A stretch of 64,000 nucleotides of DNA, taken from Sporothrix humicola (lineage: Eukaryota; Ascomycota; Sordariomycetes; Ophiostomatales; Ophiostomataceae). Of the stretch, positions 17,644 to 28,044 are shown one piece after another (the stretch's first letter is position 1; each line of letters begins with the position of its first letter). Where the stretch lies: contig WNYE01000062.1 of the NCBI GenBank assembly GCA_021396245.1, positions 62,001 through 126,000 on the forward strand, read 5' to 3'. The translations under genes and the position numbers were made by a program. Below the pieces are notes generated by a model, which did not search any database, was not told where the DNA came from, and worked only from the letters and a program-made list of their open reading frames with translations.

Positions 17644-19842
17644 ATGATGAAGCCAGGCATTCACCGATTCAGGGTCCGACGGCCGTCACAAAATCGATCA
17701 TCACAGAATGTCACTCGCACGGATAGTGGTGATAGCACACCCACTCCAGCCGAACGATACGACCACGCCGACCCCGACCGACCCTCACCTGTATCAACCC
17801 CCGCCTCGACTCGCCGCACCCGCCACGCCATCCCGGCTTGCGACCACTGCCGCCGGTTCAAGAAGAAATGCAGCCGCACGTTCCCGGTGTGCCAGCTGTG
17901 CGCCAGCACGGGCCATGCCTGCTCGTTCTCGACGGCGGCGGCCAGCAGCGAGGCGCAGATGCACCACTTGCGGGCACGGATTGCATGGTTGAGCAGGCAC
18001 GTCAACGCGACGCTGGCGCCGGGGCAGGCGCCCGTCGAGACGGTCAAGACGGGGCTGGACTTGGATGTTGAGTTGGGGGCGGAAGTACCTGTGGTTGACG
18101 AGAGTCAACACTCGTCGCCATCGTCGGCCATTGCGGTGGATGCACTCCGGGACATGAGCAGGAATGTCATGGTCGATGTTCAGCCAGTCCAACAGCAGCC
18201 ACAACCCATCCATCCCCAGTCTGTATCGGTGTCGCCGAGTGACGCATCTGCAAACATCCTCCCACAGGATGCACTTGCACGACGTCTGGTGGACGCTTAC
18301 TTTCGGAATGTCAACCGAGCATATCCATTTGTGGACAGGGACAAGGTCCTGCGCGACTTGGAGACGGCAGCCGACGAAGGCGATGGCCAGTCAGGGTCAG
18401 GTTCTGGGTCTGGTGCCACTCTTCTGTATCTGATTATGGCCATTGGCTGCACAACACTGCAGAGAGCCGGCCAGATCTCATCCGATGTGGCGGCCAAGTT
18501 CCACGTCAACTACACCGAGATTCTGCAAGAGTGCTTCGGCCGCGAAGAGGACGTCGAGTCTGTGCAGATCCTGGTCCTGCTGGCGCTCTACTCGTTCTTT
18601 GACCCAAACGGCGCATCGGCATGGTCGATTGTCGGCATGGTGTCACGACAGGCCATTCTCATCGGCCTGAGTCGGCGGGTCCGGCCAGAAGACACAACGT
18701 CCGGGCTGGCCATGTCGGTTGCTGCCGCCGAACTTCGTCACCGTCTCTTCTGGAGCATCTACATTCTAGACAGGATGATTGCCGCATCGCGGGGCTTGCC
18801 TGTCGCTCTTGTGGACGACAATATCGACGTCCCGCTGCCGAGCCTGACTATTGATGAGTTTGCATCGCCAGCACGACCTGCGGCGGCCTCGATGCTCCAG
18901 ACCAGCCGGCACGTTATCCAACTGCGCCAGCTCGAAGACCGCATCATGCGCGAAGTCTATTGCCGCAAGCACGCTGAAGTCAGTGCTCTTGCACCAGCGG
19001 ACCGTCGTGCTCTTCTCCAGGACATCCGGGCCGAGATTGAAAACTGGTACAGCAGCGGGTGTCTGCTGTCACCCCTCGAGCTCGAGTCGGACAATGTGCC
19101 CATCCACAGCAGTATTACTTGGCTGTCGGCACGGTATTACAACATTTTGTTGCTCCTCTACTACCCATCACACTTTAACGGCTTCTGTCCGACAGTGTCC
19201 AGGGCAGAGCTCTTACGGTTCGCACAGAAATATCTGCAGGCAACGGCCGCATTGCATCAACAACGGCAGCTGCCACTGAACAGGATTACACTGTGTCGCC
19301 TTCTGCCCGTCAGTCTCGTGTTGATGCACACCTTCGTGGCTCACTCTTCAGAAGGGACGGCATTCCCAGCAGCCGACGACGTGCCTGTGCTTGTCCACAT
19401 TGCCGAGTCCTTTGCGGAAGGCTGGACGCAAGCAACACAAGCGGCACATATTCTGCGACGATTCATGGCCGTTATAACGGGGGTGTCTGGCATGTCAGGT
19501 TCTGTACCGGGCTCAGTTGCGGGATATCCTCCAAATTACTACACTCAACCATCCTCTGTTCGTGGTTCAACAAAAGCACTGATGCAGCCTTTAATCACTG
19601 CCATGCTGGCACTAATGCAAGATGCCCTTGGCAGGACGTCCTTCTTTCTCTTCAACGAAATGTTTGACGACAAAGAGACGAGGCCACAAGACACATCCTC
19701 TCAAATGTCGACAGCGCAATCCGCACCACAGACAATCAATTCTGTCAGTGATGCAAGCAGTATTGTAACAGGCACGCCCGTCAATCCCGGAGCGGCTATG
19801 ATGGGCTACGGGTGGGGTCCACTGGAGATGGATTTCCTGTAG
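17644..19842 (+). CDS. Zn2Cys6 fungal-specific transcription factor
   Basis: Single exon, 732 aa from the ATG at 17644; the frame is open a little upstream but without ATG. The binuclear cluster starts near residue 66 and has exact spacing C-x2-C-x6-C-x6-C-x2-C-x6-C, with basic RRFKKK between cysteines 2 and 3. The middle homology (fungal-specific transcription factor) domain begins around LVDAYFRNVNRAYPFVDRD and contains the ARQAILIGLSRR-like and LRHRLFWSIYILDR segments characteristic of the class. Ser/Gln/Pro-rich linkers flank the domains. Its position between a divergent FMO gene and M19/MFS genes suggests a local pathway regulator, which is inference. Confidence 0.92.
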   Translation: MMKPGIHRFRVRRPSQNRSSQNVTRTDSGDSTPTPAERYDHADPDRPSPVSTPASTRRTRHAIPACDHCRRFKKKCSRTFPVCQLCASTGHACSFSTAAASSEAQMHHLRARIAWLSRHVNATLAPGQAPVETVKTGLDLDVELGAEVPVVDESQHSSPSSAIAVDALRDMSRNVMVDVQPVQQQPQPIHPQSVSVSPSDASANILPQDALARRLVDAYFRNVNRAYPFVDRDKVLRDLETAADEGDGQSGSGSGSGATLLYLIMAIGCTTLQRAGQISSDVAAKFHVNYTEILQECFGREEDVESVQILVLLALYSFFDPNGASAWSIVGMVSRQAILIGLSRRVRPEDTTSGLAMSVAAAELRHRLFWSIYILDRMIAASRGLPVALVDDNIDVPLPSLTIDEFASPARPAAASMLQTSRHVIQLRQLEDRIMREVYCRKHAEVSALAPADRRALLQDIRAEIENWYSSGCLLSPLELESDNVPIHSSITWLSARYYNILLLLYYPSHFNGFCPTVSRAELLRFAQKYLQATAALHQQRQLPLNRITLCRLLPVSLVLMHTFVAHSSEGTAFPAADDVPVLVHIAESFAEGWTQATQAAHILRRFMAVITGVSGMSGSVPGSVAGYPPNYYTQPSSVRGSTKALMQPLITAMLALMQDALGRTSFFLFNEMFDDKETRPQDTSSQMSTAQSAPQTINSVSDASSIVTGTPVNPGAAMMGYGWGPLEMDFL

Positions 19843-20255
19843 GAGAGGATGTATGATACCCCCAAGAAGTAAAATAAAATAAATTGGAACCGTGCAAGCA
19901 TTGTTGACTGTTTCCACAAACGTACAAAGAAATACGCTACTGTAGCCGCATGCAGCGCGACCTCACTATTTCCATTTTGGCAATTTGTCGGCACAAACCC
20001 CGACCGTCGGCGTGTTAGCGGTCTGACTAACTTTTTGTGAAAAACAGCTCGGTGGTATTTGCGGACAACGCCCGGTAGGTTTATCTCACACTATCGACGA
20101 GCCGCGATGACGTGCGAGGGACATGGAGGAACAGAATGACATTGTAGAATGTAGAATTTCCATAATTGTAAACACAAGATTGGACAGTTACAACTCTCAA
20201 CACTTCTCGGTTATTCCAACATCAACACGACCCCCTCTCCCCTCCCACTATCAAA
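19843..20255. other. Intergenic spacer
   Basis: 3' region of the transcription factor gene and promoter of the M19 gene. No supported feature beyond an AT-rich stretch after the stop codon (AAATAAAATAAA near 19870) that could serve polyadenylation. Confidence 0.45.
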
Positions 20256-21260
20256 ATGGTCTCCGAAGACGAAGCCCGTGCCATCTATCGCGACGCCATC
20301 CATTTCGACGGCCTCAACATCTGCAACTTTGGCAAAGACATATTTGAGGCATGGCGCGCCGGCGGGATTGACGGCGTCTCGGTGACGTGCGGTCTCTGGG
20401 AAGGGTTCCGCGGGAGCATCGCCAACGTCGTGCAGTGGAAAAAGTGGTTTGAGGAGTACAGCGACATTATTGTTCAAGCGCACTCGGTCGCCGACATTCG
20501 CCAGGCGAAGAAGGACGGCAAGACGGCCGTCGTCCTCTCGTGGCAAAACACTGCCGGCATCGAGGACCAGCTCGATTACTTGAGGGTGTTCCGCGATCTG
20601 GGCGTCCGCAAGATGCAGTTGACGTACAACACGCAAAACTACTCGGGCGCGGGCTACACCGAGCCCAAGGATTCGGGCCTCACGGGCTTCGGCCAGCAGG
20701 TCGTCGACGAAATGGCCAAGCTCGGCATGGTCGTGGACTTGTCGCACGTCGGCCCGCAGACGACGCGCGACACGATCGAGTATGCTTCTTCAGAAAAGCC
20801 GCCGTGCTTCTCGCACATTCTGCCGGGCGGCCTCAAAGACCACCCGCGCAACAAGACCGACGAGATCATCAAGCTGCTCGGGTCCAAAGGCGGCTTCGTC
20901 GGCCTGTCGCAGTTTGGCCCGCACATGCAAAAGGGCAACGACAGCACGATTGACGACTACGTGGCGGCGCTCGACTACGTTATCGGTCTGATTGGAGAAG
21001 ATTTAGTTGGTGTCGGCAGCGACGCCTCCGAGGGCCACGGCCGGCCGTCCGAGTTCATGGCCAGGTGCAACAAGGACAAGGGCTACGCGCGCCAGCTGAC
21101 GCCCTGGGGCAGCCAAAAGGTCGTCAAGCCGCTGGGACCGCTGGCTGAGCGAGAAGAGCTGGCGGCTGCCATGGGCCGGGCAGGATGGAGCGAGGAGAAG
21201 ATGCGCAAAGTCTTGGGCGAGAACTGGCTGCGGTATCTCGAGAAGATCTGGGGGCAGTAG
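20256..21260 (+). CDS. Renal-dipeptidase-like (peptidase M19 family) protein
   Basis: Single exon, 334 aa, with ATG in an AAAATGG context. The family shape is visible: a TIM-barrel protein with SWQN, LTYNTQNYSGAGYTE, VDLSHVG, SHILPGG, HPRNKTD, GGFVGLSQFGP and GVGSDASEGHGRP segments. Classical M19 enzymes bind one zinc through a DGHND-type HxD near the N-terminus. Here the matching place reads DGLNI, so both ligands appear replaced, while the later histidines (SHVG, SHI) remain. It is therefore either a member of the subfamily with altered metal site and another substrate (amide or lactone type) or a non-peptidase. The adjacent transporter gene suggests uptake and breakdown of a small amide or peptide, which is inference. 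Confidence 0.82.
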   Translation: MVSEDEARAIYRDAIHFDGLNICNFGKDIFEAWRAGGIDGVSVTCGLWEGFRGSIANVVQWKKWFEEYSDIIVQAHSVADIRQAKKDGKTAVVLSWQNTAGIEDQLDYLRVFRDLGVRKMQLTYNTQNYSGAGYTEPKDSGLTGFGQQVVDEMAKLGMVVDLSHVGPQTTRDTIEYASSEKPPCFSHILPGGLKDHPRNKTDEIIKLLGSKGGFVGLSQFGPHMQKGNDSTIDDYVAALDYVIGLIGEDLVGVGSDASEGHGRPSEFMARCNKDKGYARQLTPWGSQKVVKPLGPLAEREELAAAMGRAGWSEEKMRKVLGENWLRYLEKIWGQ

Positions 21261-21505
21261 GCACGTTGGTAGAATAGCTTATAGGCACGCATAATGACAT
21301 GATTTCAAGCAAGTACACACATTATGAGTGACAGATGCCCACACATTGGTGATCATGCAATCCAAACCGTCCGTCTGGTACGGATATTGCCGACCTGTCG
21401 CAATCGTCCACATTGATCCATTCGCCACGCGATGATGGATTCTTGAAAGTGATAGACTGGAATCCCGATAAGACGCCATCCAATCTCTTCAAAATGCGCA
21501 TCCAT

Positions 21506-21822
21506 TTATTTTTTTGTCGTCTCCTTTTGACAGCAACCGGCCCCATCCGCAGGGTTTGTAGCGTGGCAGTCGTGGCACTTGGTGGCACTCGTGTTGTAGT
21601 CCGTCTTACACCATGTCCCAAATAGGCAATTCTGGTCGGGTGTGCCCCGTAGTGCAGACTCCACCGTGTCTGCCCTGTCCCGTTTAGCCTTGCAAACGTC
21701 CGTCTTCGACAGGGAATTATTCCCATGAGCGCAAGCATCTTTGATTGACCTCATCACATCCCGAATGACAGATACCGACGGTAATGATCCATGAAAGATA
21801 ACGTGCTCGCATGGCGGATTGC
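21506..21822 (-). other. Orphan cysteine-rich open frame
   Basis: A minus-strand frame open from a stop near 21826 to the stop at 21506 encodes a cysteine-rich tail: a DACAHG segment, VCKAK, then six cysteines in about 35 residues (NCLFGTWC...KCHDC...GCC). There is no ATG at the head; the only one lies internally at 21754. It could be the last exon of a small secreted protein, a relic, or chance. It lies in the space between the M19 gene and the MFS transporter. Confidence 0.25.
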
Positions 21823-21943
21823 ATCATGCAGACGAAGTAGGGACGGCAAGTAGAAAAGGACGACGATCTTCAACAAGAAGACAAATCTTCAAGAACTCGC
21901 GTTTTCAAGTTTACTTCACAAGAATATCCACACCACAATCACC

Positions 21944-23473
21944 ATGTCGAACATTGACAGTGTGGCGGGCAAGCAGCCCGTCGCCGATGTCAAAGATGCA
22001 GCATCCGACGGCGACGCCGAGGCGGCCACCAGCTCCATCAACAACCAAAACATTGCCTCCGACCCTCACCGCAAATTACCCCTCTCAAAGCGCATTCTGC
22101 GCGTCCTCTGGGACACGCTCGACAAGACGCCCGAGGAGCGCGCCTTTATCGCCAAGATCGACTGGTGGATTCTGAGCTATGCGTGCATCGCCTACTTTGT
22201 CAAATATTTGGACCAGACCAACGTCAGCAATGCCTACGTGTCGGGCATGAAAGGCGACCTCAACATGGTCGGCAACGACCTGAATTTCCTGACGACGTAC
22301 TGGACAATTGGCTACATTATCGGGCAGGTGCCGTCGCAGATTGCCTTGACGTATGTGCGGCCGTCCATCTGGCTCCCGTCTCTGGAACTCACATGGGGCT
22401 TTTTGGTCATGGCCATGGCCGGCGCCAAGAATATTGAGACAATGTACGCTCTGCGCTTCTTCACGGGTTTGTTGGAAGCATCGGCCTACCCGGGCATCAT
22501 GACCCTGCTGGGCAACTGGTACACGCCTTATGAGCTAGGGAAACGGGCTTGCATCTTCCAGGCGTCGTCGTCGGCCGCCCAACTGTTTTCTGGCTACCTC
22601 CAGGCCGCCCTCTACAAGGGAATGGACGGCACCGGTGGGCTGGCCGCGTGGCGCTGGCTGTTCATCTTTGACGGCATCATCGGCATCCCCATTGCCCTTT
22701 ATGGGTTTTGGGCCATTCCGGACTCGCCCACCACCGCCCGCTCCCGCTGGCTCAGGCCCCACGAGAAACAGCTCGGCATCGACCGCATGGCCGCCGTCGG
22801 TCGCAAACCGGCCGTCACTCGCATCACCTGGCCCGTCATCAAGCGCGTTATGCTGTCCTGGCCCATCCACCTGTTTAGTGCCACCTTTATTGCCCACGTC
22901 CTCGGCATCCGCATCTATGCCTACTTCAACGTCTGGCTCACCAGCACAAAGCGCTGGTCCGTCGCCGAGGTCAACATTCTGCCGTCCATTGGCTATGGTC
23001 TCCAGATTGTTTTCACTCTATGTTACGCCTGGACCAGTGACGCCCTCGGTATGCGCTGGCCCGTCATTGTCTTTGCCGGCTTCGTCGCCCTGACCGGCTG
23101 CATTATTCTGAGTGTCTGGCCCGAGCAGAACATCACCGCCATGTTTGCCGGCTGGATCCTGACGTTCTTGGAGACGGGCGCCGGCGCGCTCATCATCACC
23201 TGGATCAACGAGATTTTGGCCCACAGCGCCGAAGAGCGCGCCCTCGTCATCGGCTGCGTCGAGGCTATTTCGTTTACATTCCAGGCCTGGGTCCCGCTGC
23301 TCGTCTACAACACCGGCCAGGCGCCGCATTTCAAGATTGGCTACCCCATTGCCGCCATGTTTTTTGCTATTGAGATTGTCTTGACTGTCGTGATTGCCTT
23401 TTTAGTCAAAAAGTGGCCCCAGGGGAGCGAGGAGGAGCTGGACGAGAGAGAGCCGGAACGCGTTGCTACGTAG
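21944..23473 (+). CDS. MFS transporter, anion:cation symporter (Dal5/Liz1/Fen2) family
   Basis: Single exon, 509 aa, ATG in a CACCATGTC context. After a hydrophilic N-terminus the first helix begins around DWWILSYACIAYFVKYLDQTNVSNAYVSGMK. This D-x-T-N-x-x-N-A-Y-V-S-G-M pattern is characteristic of the allantoate/pantothenate/vitamin transporter family. Twelve hydrophobic segments follow, including TYWTIGYIIGQVPS, RFFTGLLEASAYPG and FDGIIGIPIALYGFW. Its best-known relatives take up pantothenate, allantoate or small carboxylates with protons. The plus-strand neighbour upstream is the M19-like gene, and both may serve one catabolic route. Confidence 0.88.
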   Translation: MSNIDSVAGKQPVADVKDAASDGDAEAATSSINNQNIASDPHRKLPLSKRILRVLWDTLDKTPEERAFIAKIDWWILSYACIAYFVKYLDQTNVSNAYVSGMKGDLNMVGNDLNFLTTYWTIGYIIGQVPSQIALTYVRPSIWLPSLELTWGFLVMAMAGAKNIETMYALRFFTGLLEASAYPGIMTLLGNWYTPYELGKRACIFQASSSAAQLFSGYLQAALYKGMDGTGGLAAWRWLFIFDGIIGIPIALYGFWAIPDSPTTARSRWLRPHEKQLGIDRMAAVGRKPAVTRITWPVIKRVMLSWPIHLFSATFIAHVLGIRIYAYFNVWLTSTKRWSVAEVNILPSIGYGLQIVFTLCYAWTSDALGMRWPVIVFAGFVALTGCIILSVWPEQNITAMFAGWILTFLETGAGALIITWINEILAHSAEERALVIGCVEAISFTFQAWVPLLVYNTGQAPHFKIGYPIAAMFFAIEIVLTVVIAFLVKKWPQGSEEELDEREPERVAT

Positions 23474-23833
23474 TTAGATTGTCTTCTTCCATTTAGCTGT
23501 CGTCTTTAGTAGTGTAGCTTTGCATTTGTAGTTTATTTTTATTTAATTTACATGCTAAATTATGATGACTTTATGTATCAATGTAAGTTCTCAGTGCACC
23601 AAAACTGCCTGTTTAGTACTAGCCCTAAGAGGTACTGTTTTCATCCCGCCCAGGGGACAAAACATATCACGTGACCGCGTGACCATGTTTCGCGTTTATG
23701 GATTTTCAGCCAGACATGCACAATCAGGCAGACAGCCCGTCCACAAATAACGACCAGCTGCTTCCAAGTTCAACTGCTGAAATAACGCATCTCTTACGAA
23801 GCATGACACACTGTCACAGCTTTTATAACGACC
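23474..23833. other. Intergenic spacer
   Basis: AT-rich 3' end of the MFS gene followed by the promoter of the FTA2-like gene. A CACGTG-type E-box core (ATCACGTGACC) occurs near 23668. Nothing else is supported. Confidence 0.4.
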
Positions 23834-25648
23834 TTGGCAAAGATGGACAAACGCCTGGACACGATGGGCACACAGCGTCGCTGGTGGCACCTTAAGCACT
23901 ACCCGTGCATGTCTAAAGAGCTGATGGACGTGGACGCGGCAACGTCGCCATTGAGGGTGGTCCGGATCCACGATCTGGCGAGACCTCTTCTCCGCAAATG
24001 CCCACTCGACCTAGACGCGATTAACTGGCTACGGGCTACACATCTCGGGACCGGCGTGGACGGCGTTGTTTACCGTGTTTATTTTGGCGATCAGGGGCCG
24101 TTTGTCCTTAAAATAGTGAGTCGGCGTCTCGCCCGGGCGTTAAGACAATCGCGATTACTATATTTTAGTTACTAACACCCACAGTTCTGGATACCAGATC
24201 TGGTTTCGCCATTCGGTACCTACTCGGCCATCCACCGCGAATGCCAGAATGCTGCCCTGCTGCAGATGATGCGAGCGGTCATGAGCCAAGCTACTGCTGC
24301 GGCCGAGGCAGCAGGGGCAACAGCGGATGACAGCAAACCCGAGACACCCGAGATTGTTTCCCATGGCGTTGATTCGGGCCAGGGACACGATCTTGGAGAC
24401 GAACAGGGTCGAAGACCGGAAGCCATCGAGACCAAGAGTCCGGAAAAGGAGATTGTATCGGCAAAGACCGAATCAACAACAGCATCCCAACCTCGACCAC
24501 GTCCGACCATATGGCCCCAAGTCTTTCCGAGCCCACTCGATTTTGTCTCCGCGTCCGACAATCTTTTTGCGTTTTCTGACGAAGTTCGACGTTCTCGAGA
24601 AGAGAGACAAAGGGTGGAAGCAGCCGAGGCCAAGGTTAACATCAAAAACTGTGCCGACAAGAAGGATGCCGACAAGAACAATGTTGAAGAAGAGACTGCT
24701 GGGGTAAAGGCTTCTGTCAACGCTAGCGGGACGGATAAGCCGGCAGTGCCTAACACTGGGCAACTTCCTGGGCAACAACAACCACTTGTCCGAGAGGTGG
24801 TCCCTATCACGAGCATGCCACGTTTTCCAAAATGTTATGGCTGGCTTAAATTCAATGTGCATGACCTCATCCAAAAAATGCCTCGGTACCTCCGCGTCCG
24901 CGGACAAAAATTTGACCGCAAGCTACACCGTCAGTTCGACTCTGAGAAGAACGAGTTTTACGCTATCGTGTACGAGTACATTGAGAGCGAAGACGATGAG
25001 GAAGGCGCTGGTACGGAAGAGGCTGTGCATGAGGATGGGATAGCAGGAAAGGCGGCGGAAACGACCTTGAAATATACTGCAGAGGGGACCGGGCAGGTGT
25101 CTGAAGCAGACACTACGGTGGCTCCAACTCCAGCTGTCAAGCGATACAACCTACGGGGCAGGACGACCCAAAAGAGAGACCAAGACCATCCGGCAACAAC
25201 AACAGTAGCAGCAGCAACAGCAGCAGCAACAGCACCGTTCAAAGCACCGGCAAATATGAACCCTACGGGGACGGGGCCGGGAATGCAATCCTCGGCAAAC
25301 CTGAAAATGGACTCGCAATCAGGCCACTCGAGGGTGCCGGATCCTCTGCGCAAGGTTGATATGAGATACATGTCCTCGTACGAAATTGTACAGGTCCAAA
25401 AGGCACAATATGCTGCCACCCGAGCACGCACCGCCGCAGACGCGGTCAAATACCGTGACAGGGTGGAGGCCGTGGCCGACTTTCTATGGCTGGCCGGCTT
25501 CGAGTTTGCATCCCAGCCCCTGGCTCGGAACTGGAAGTCCGGCGTGCTTGTGGACCACTCCGAGATCATCGGGCCCTACTCACATGGCTGGGCCCGCACT
25601 GTGCGGAATACCAAATGGTCCGTCGACCGGCTATTGACACCTGATTGA
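23834..25648 (+). CDS. FTA2/kinase-like fungal protein (two exons)
   Basis: Exons 23834-24115 and 24185-25648; the 69-bp intron has a GTGAGT donor, a CTAAC branch site and a CACAG acceptor. The spliced frame gives 581 aa. The junction restores FVLKIFWIPDLVSPFGTYSAIHRECQN, which follows HLGTGVDGVVYRVYF. This is a kinase-like glycine loop and VLK lysine as in the Sim4/FTA2 kinetochore-type domain of fungi. A long insertion rich in Ala, Glu and Gln (about residues 115-300) separates it from FPKCYGWLKF and YAIVYEYIE, the hinge-like part. The C-terminal third (ADFLWLAGFEF...NWKSGVLVDHSEI) is also typical. Canonical catalytic HRD/DFG motifs are not apparent, so a pseudokinase or a kinetochore-like role is possible. 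Convergent with the nuclease-like gene at 25958. Confidence 0.65.
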
Positions 25649-25957
25649 ACTGATACCACTGTTGAGAACACACTCTATGCTCTGTGTTACCATGTAGTAA
25701 GAATAATTTGTTTACCAGCATTGACTGTTTATATCAGAGATCGTATGTTTGCTAGAATTACTATGTTTCAATTTTTTTGATTTTTTCTTTTTCTTTTTCT
25801 TTCCGCCGTCTGTATCAAAATTAGATAAAATGACCCAAAAATGGACATGATACCAAAGGAGAGTACGAGAAAATGATGGACAATTAAGAAAAAGTTAGAA
25901 CCACCCACACTCTGCAGGTATATTGCGGCAACAAAAGACTGTGAATTTCGACACTAG
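25649..25957. other. Convergent intergenic spacer
   Basis: Shared 3' region of the FTA2-like gene and the PD-(D/E)XK-like gene. It contains a T-rich tract (about 25770-25802) and nothing else supported. Confidence 0.5.
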
Positions 25958-27476
25958 TTAGGGGAACGCCTTGGTGACATAGATATGCCGACGTTTGTGC
26001 AACTCATAGTGTCGCCCCACACGCGTCCACTCGGATATGTCCGTATCCATTTCCCGCCCGCGAGCATCGACATAATACGGGCGTCGTGAGAAAGTATGCT
26101 TCTTGATCGTCACCGACATACGCCGCAGCCCAGCCGTGATGGTCTCAGTATCGCTTCTGTCGGCAGCGCCACCTCCGTCGCTACCCTGATCATCCAGCAC
26201 ATTTGCTTCCACATCTGCAACGCCATCCACACTCGCGGTCTCTGCATTATCCACGCCACTGGTGCCGACATCCAACTCGTCCTCAATTTCGGCGTCATTG
26301 CTCAAAATGCCTTGGCTAGACTCTCCCTCGTCCCCGTGTCCGCTGTCCCCCACTTCCGATTCCGCGTTCAACGGTCCAAACCCGCCGTCACCTGCACCAA
26401 ACTCATTGGCCGCTTCCCCGTGAATAAATATGTCGCTTATTCCTGGGTCACTGGCCTGGACAATATCCCCGGGCGCTAATCGACTCTTGCTTTTCCCGCT
26501 TGAATTGTGGAAATAGCGGCGTCCATCGTAGCGCCACGAGTTGAGTGCTGGGTACGACGCCTGAATCTCATTGCCGCCATTCACGGCCATCATTGCTAGG
26601 CACCGCAGCGCTAGCTTGACCGTCAGCCGGTTCGGGCCGTGCGCCTTCCAGGATATGGTAGCATATTCATGCACATTCATCTCCCAGTTCGTCGCTTCGT
26701 CGTCCACGAATGAAGCCGTGGTATTGGCAAACGAGGTGTCGGCAATCGAGGTATCGGCAATCGAGGTATCGGCAATCGAGGTATCGGCAATCGAGGTATC
26801 GGCAATCGAGCCGAAGTCGGCGTATCTATCCGGTGAGGCAACGACGCCCCTCATTCCACGGTTGGCTGCCAACCCAGGACCGACATGCTCCCGAGACAAG
26901 CGCATCACAACGAGGACGTCGTCCGTGATAATAAAGCCATAGCGAGACCCAAATGTTTTCTGGTACATTGCAACCTGCCCAATGACCTTTTGCCATTCCA
27001 CCAATTCTGTAGCAACCATCGACGGCCAGAATTTTGTACTAAGTTTCGTGTCCCCAGGCACAAAATTTATGTATGTGTTCATGCAGATCAGAGACCAGTC
27101 CGGCTTCACCTTGGAATCTTGTGCCGTGCATCGCGTGCCCGGGCCGTAATGCGGTTTTGAAGGCAATTTGTCGAGGCAATGGTTGACAACAGGTATGAGA
27201 AATCGGTGCAGAGACAGTTGCAATGTATCTTCGTTGCATATTTCCTGATCGAGCTCCAAGGCTTTGGCGGTAAAATGACTTGTTGATGGGCCGTCGTAGC
27301 GAGAGTGCAGTTGTTCCTGAAAGATGGCCATTAGATTCTGATAGGAGAAACCCTCCCACGGCACCCAACCAAAAAAATATATCATTGATTTCGGCATTCG
27401 TGTTGGGACCAGGGGAGAGTCTGGAAGTGTCCAAGGTTGGGTTTTTGCTCGTCAGAGCGTCGAGAAGCGTGACCAT
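25958..27476 (-). CDS. PD-(D/E)XK nuclease-like fungal protein with IADTS repeats; likely frameshift near its 5' end
   Basis: The main frame from the ATG at 27397 gives 479 aa. PD (about residues 99-100 in VKPDWSL) followed by GDTK (114-117) fits the PD-x(n)-(D/E)xK catalytic pattern of restriction-like nucleases. KFWPSM, VIGQVAMYQKTFGSRYGFIITDD and VVMRLSR follow, as in fungal members of unknown role. Around residues 196-222 five IADTS repeats sit in tandem. The C-terminal half is acidic and disordered, ending in a basic domain. A second frame from the ATG at 27476 (MVTLLDALTSKNPTLDTS...NAEINDIFF) fits the family's normal N-terminus. It joins the main frame if one base is lost from the run of seven T (plus-strand A, 27371-27377). 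The gene may be intact with a sequencing error, or newly broken. Confidence 0.6.
26728..26812. repeat. 15-bp in-frame tandem repeat (IADTS)
   Basis: The unit GTATCGGCAATCGAG is repeated about five times, the first copy with a GTGTCGGC variant. Because 15 is a multiple of 3, gain or loss of units changes protein length without breaking the frame. It lies within the nuclease-like gene. Confidence 0.85.
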
Positions 27477-28043
27477 GATGTTGTTAGAGGCCTTGATGTG
27501 ATGAAAACTTTATCTAGTAGGTTTCTAGGATCTGCAAACAGTGCTTCCCGGAGCGTTCGATATTAAGCGTATTAGCCCTTTTTCAATAAAATAGCTGAAG
27601 TGTCCTTGAGACGAGCTGAGGTCGCGATGCTGACATCAAGGTATGGCTAGAGGTCAATCACAACATGGGATCAACTTGGGATATTTATGTTTTTTCAAGA
27701 ATGGAGTCTTTACATAGCTATATTCAGTTGTCGCCTAAAATGGCGAGATGGTCGCCTCACTTCCAAAATGGGCTTTGCAGCCTAGAAACATGGCATTTGT
27801 ATATACACATTGTCTCGTCCACCCGGCCGCATATTGAGGCCATTGGCGCCCGAGTCTTGGAACTGCAAAATAAATATTAAATATGGTCCGCTGTCTCCTT
27901 CTTGTATGGCCCGTGGAAAAGGTTCAAATAGGCAGCCATCCTCGTGATGCAAACAGAGAGGATGGGGGCGGAAACTTGCATGTGTAAAAAAAAACATAGG
28001 ATGAGATGTGAATTTTTGTACTACAGGAGCAAGACCATATTAA
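27477..28043. other. Gene-free spacer
   Basis: Promoter side of the nuclease-like gene and AT-rich sequence. No supported coding frame. Confidence 0.5.
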
Positions 28044-28044
28044 T

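Noticed and set aside
21322..21738. Second minus-strand frame (138 codons) below the M19 gene
   Set aside because: Overlaps the cysteine-rich frame in another phase, has no family pattern and lacks a plausible start context.
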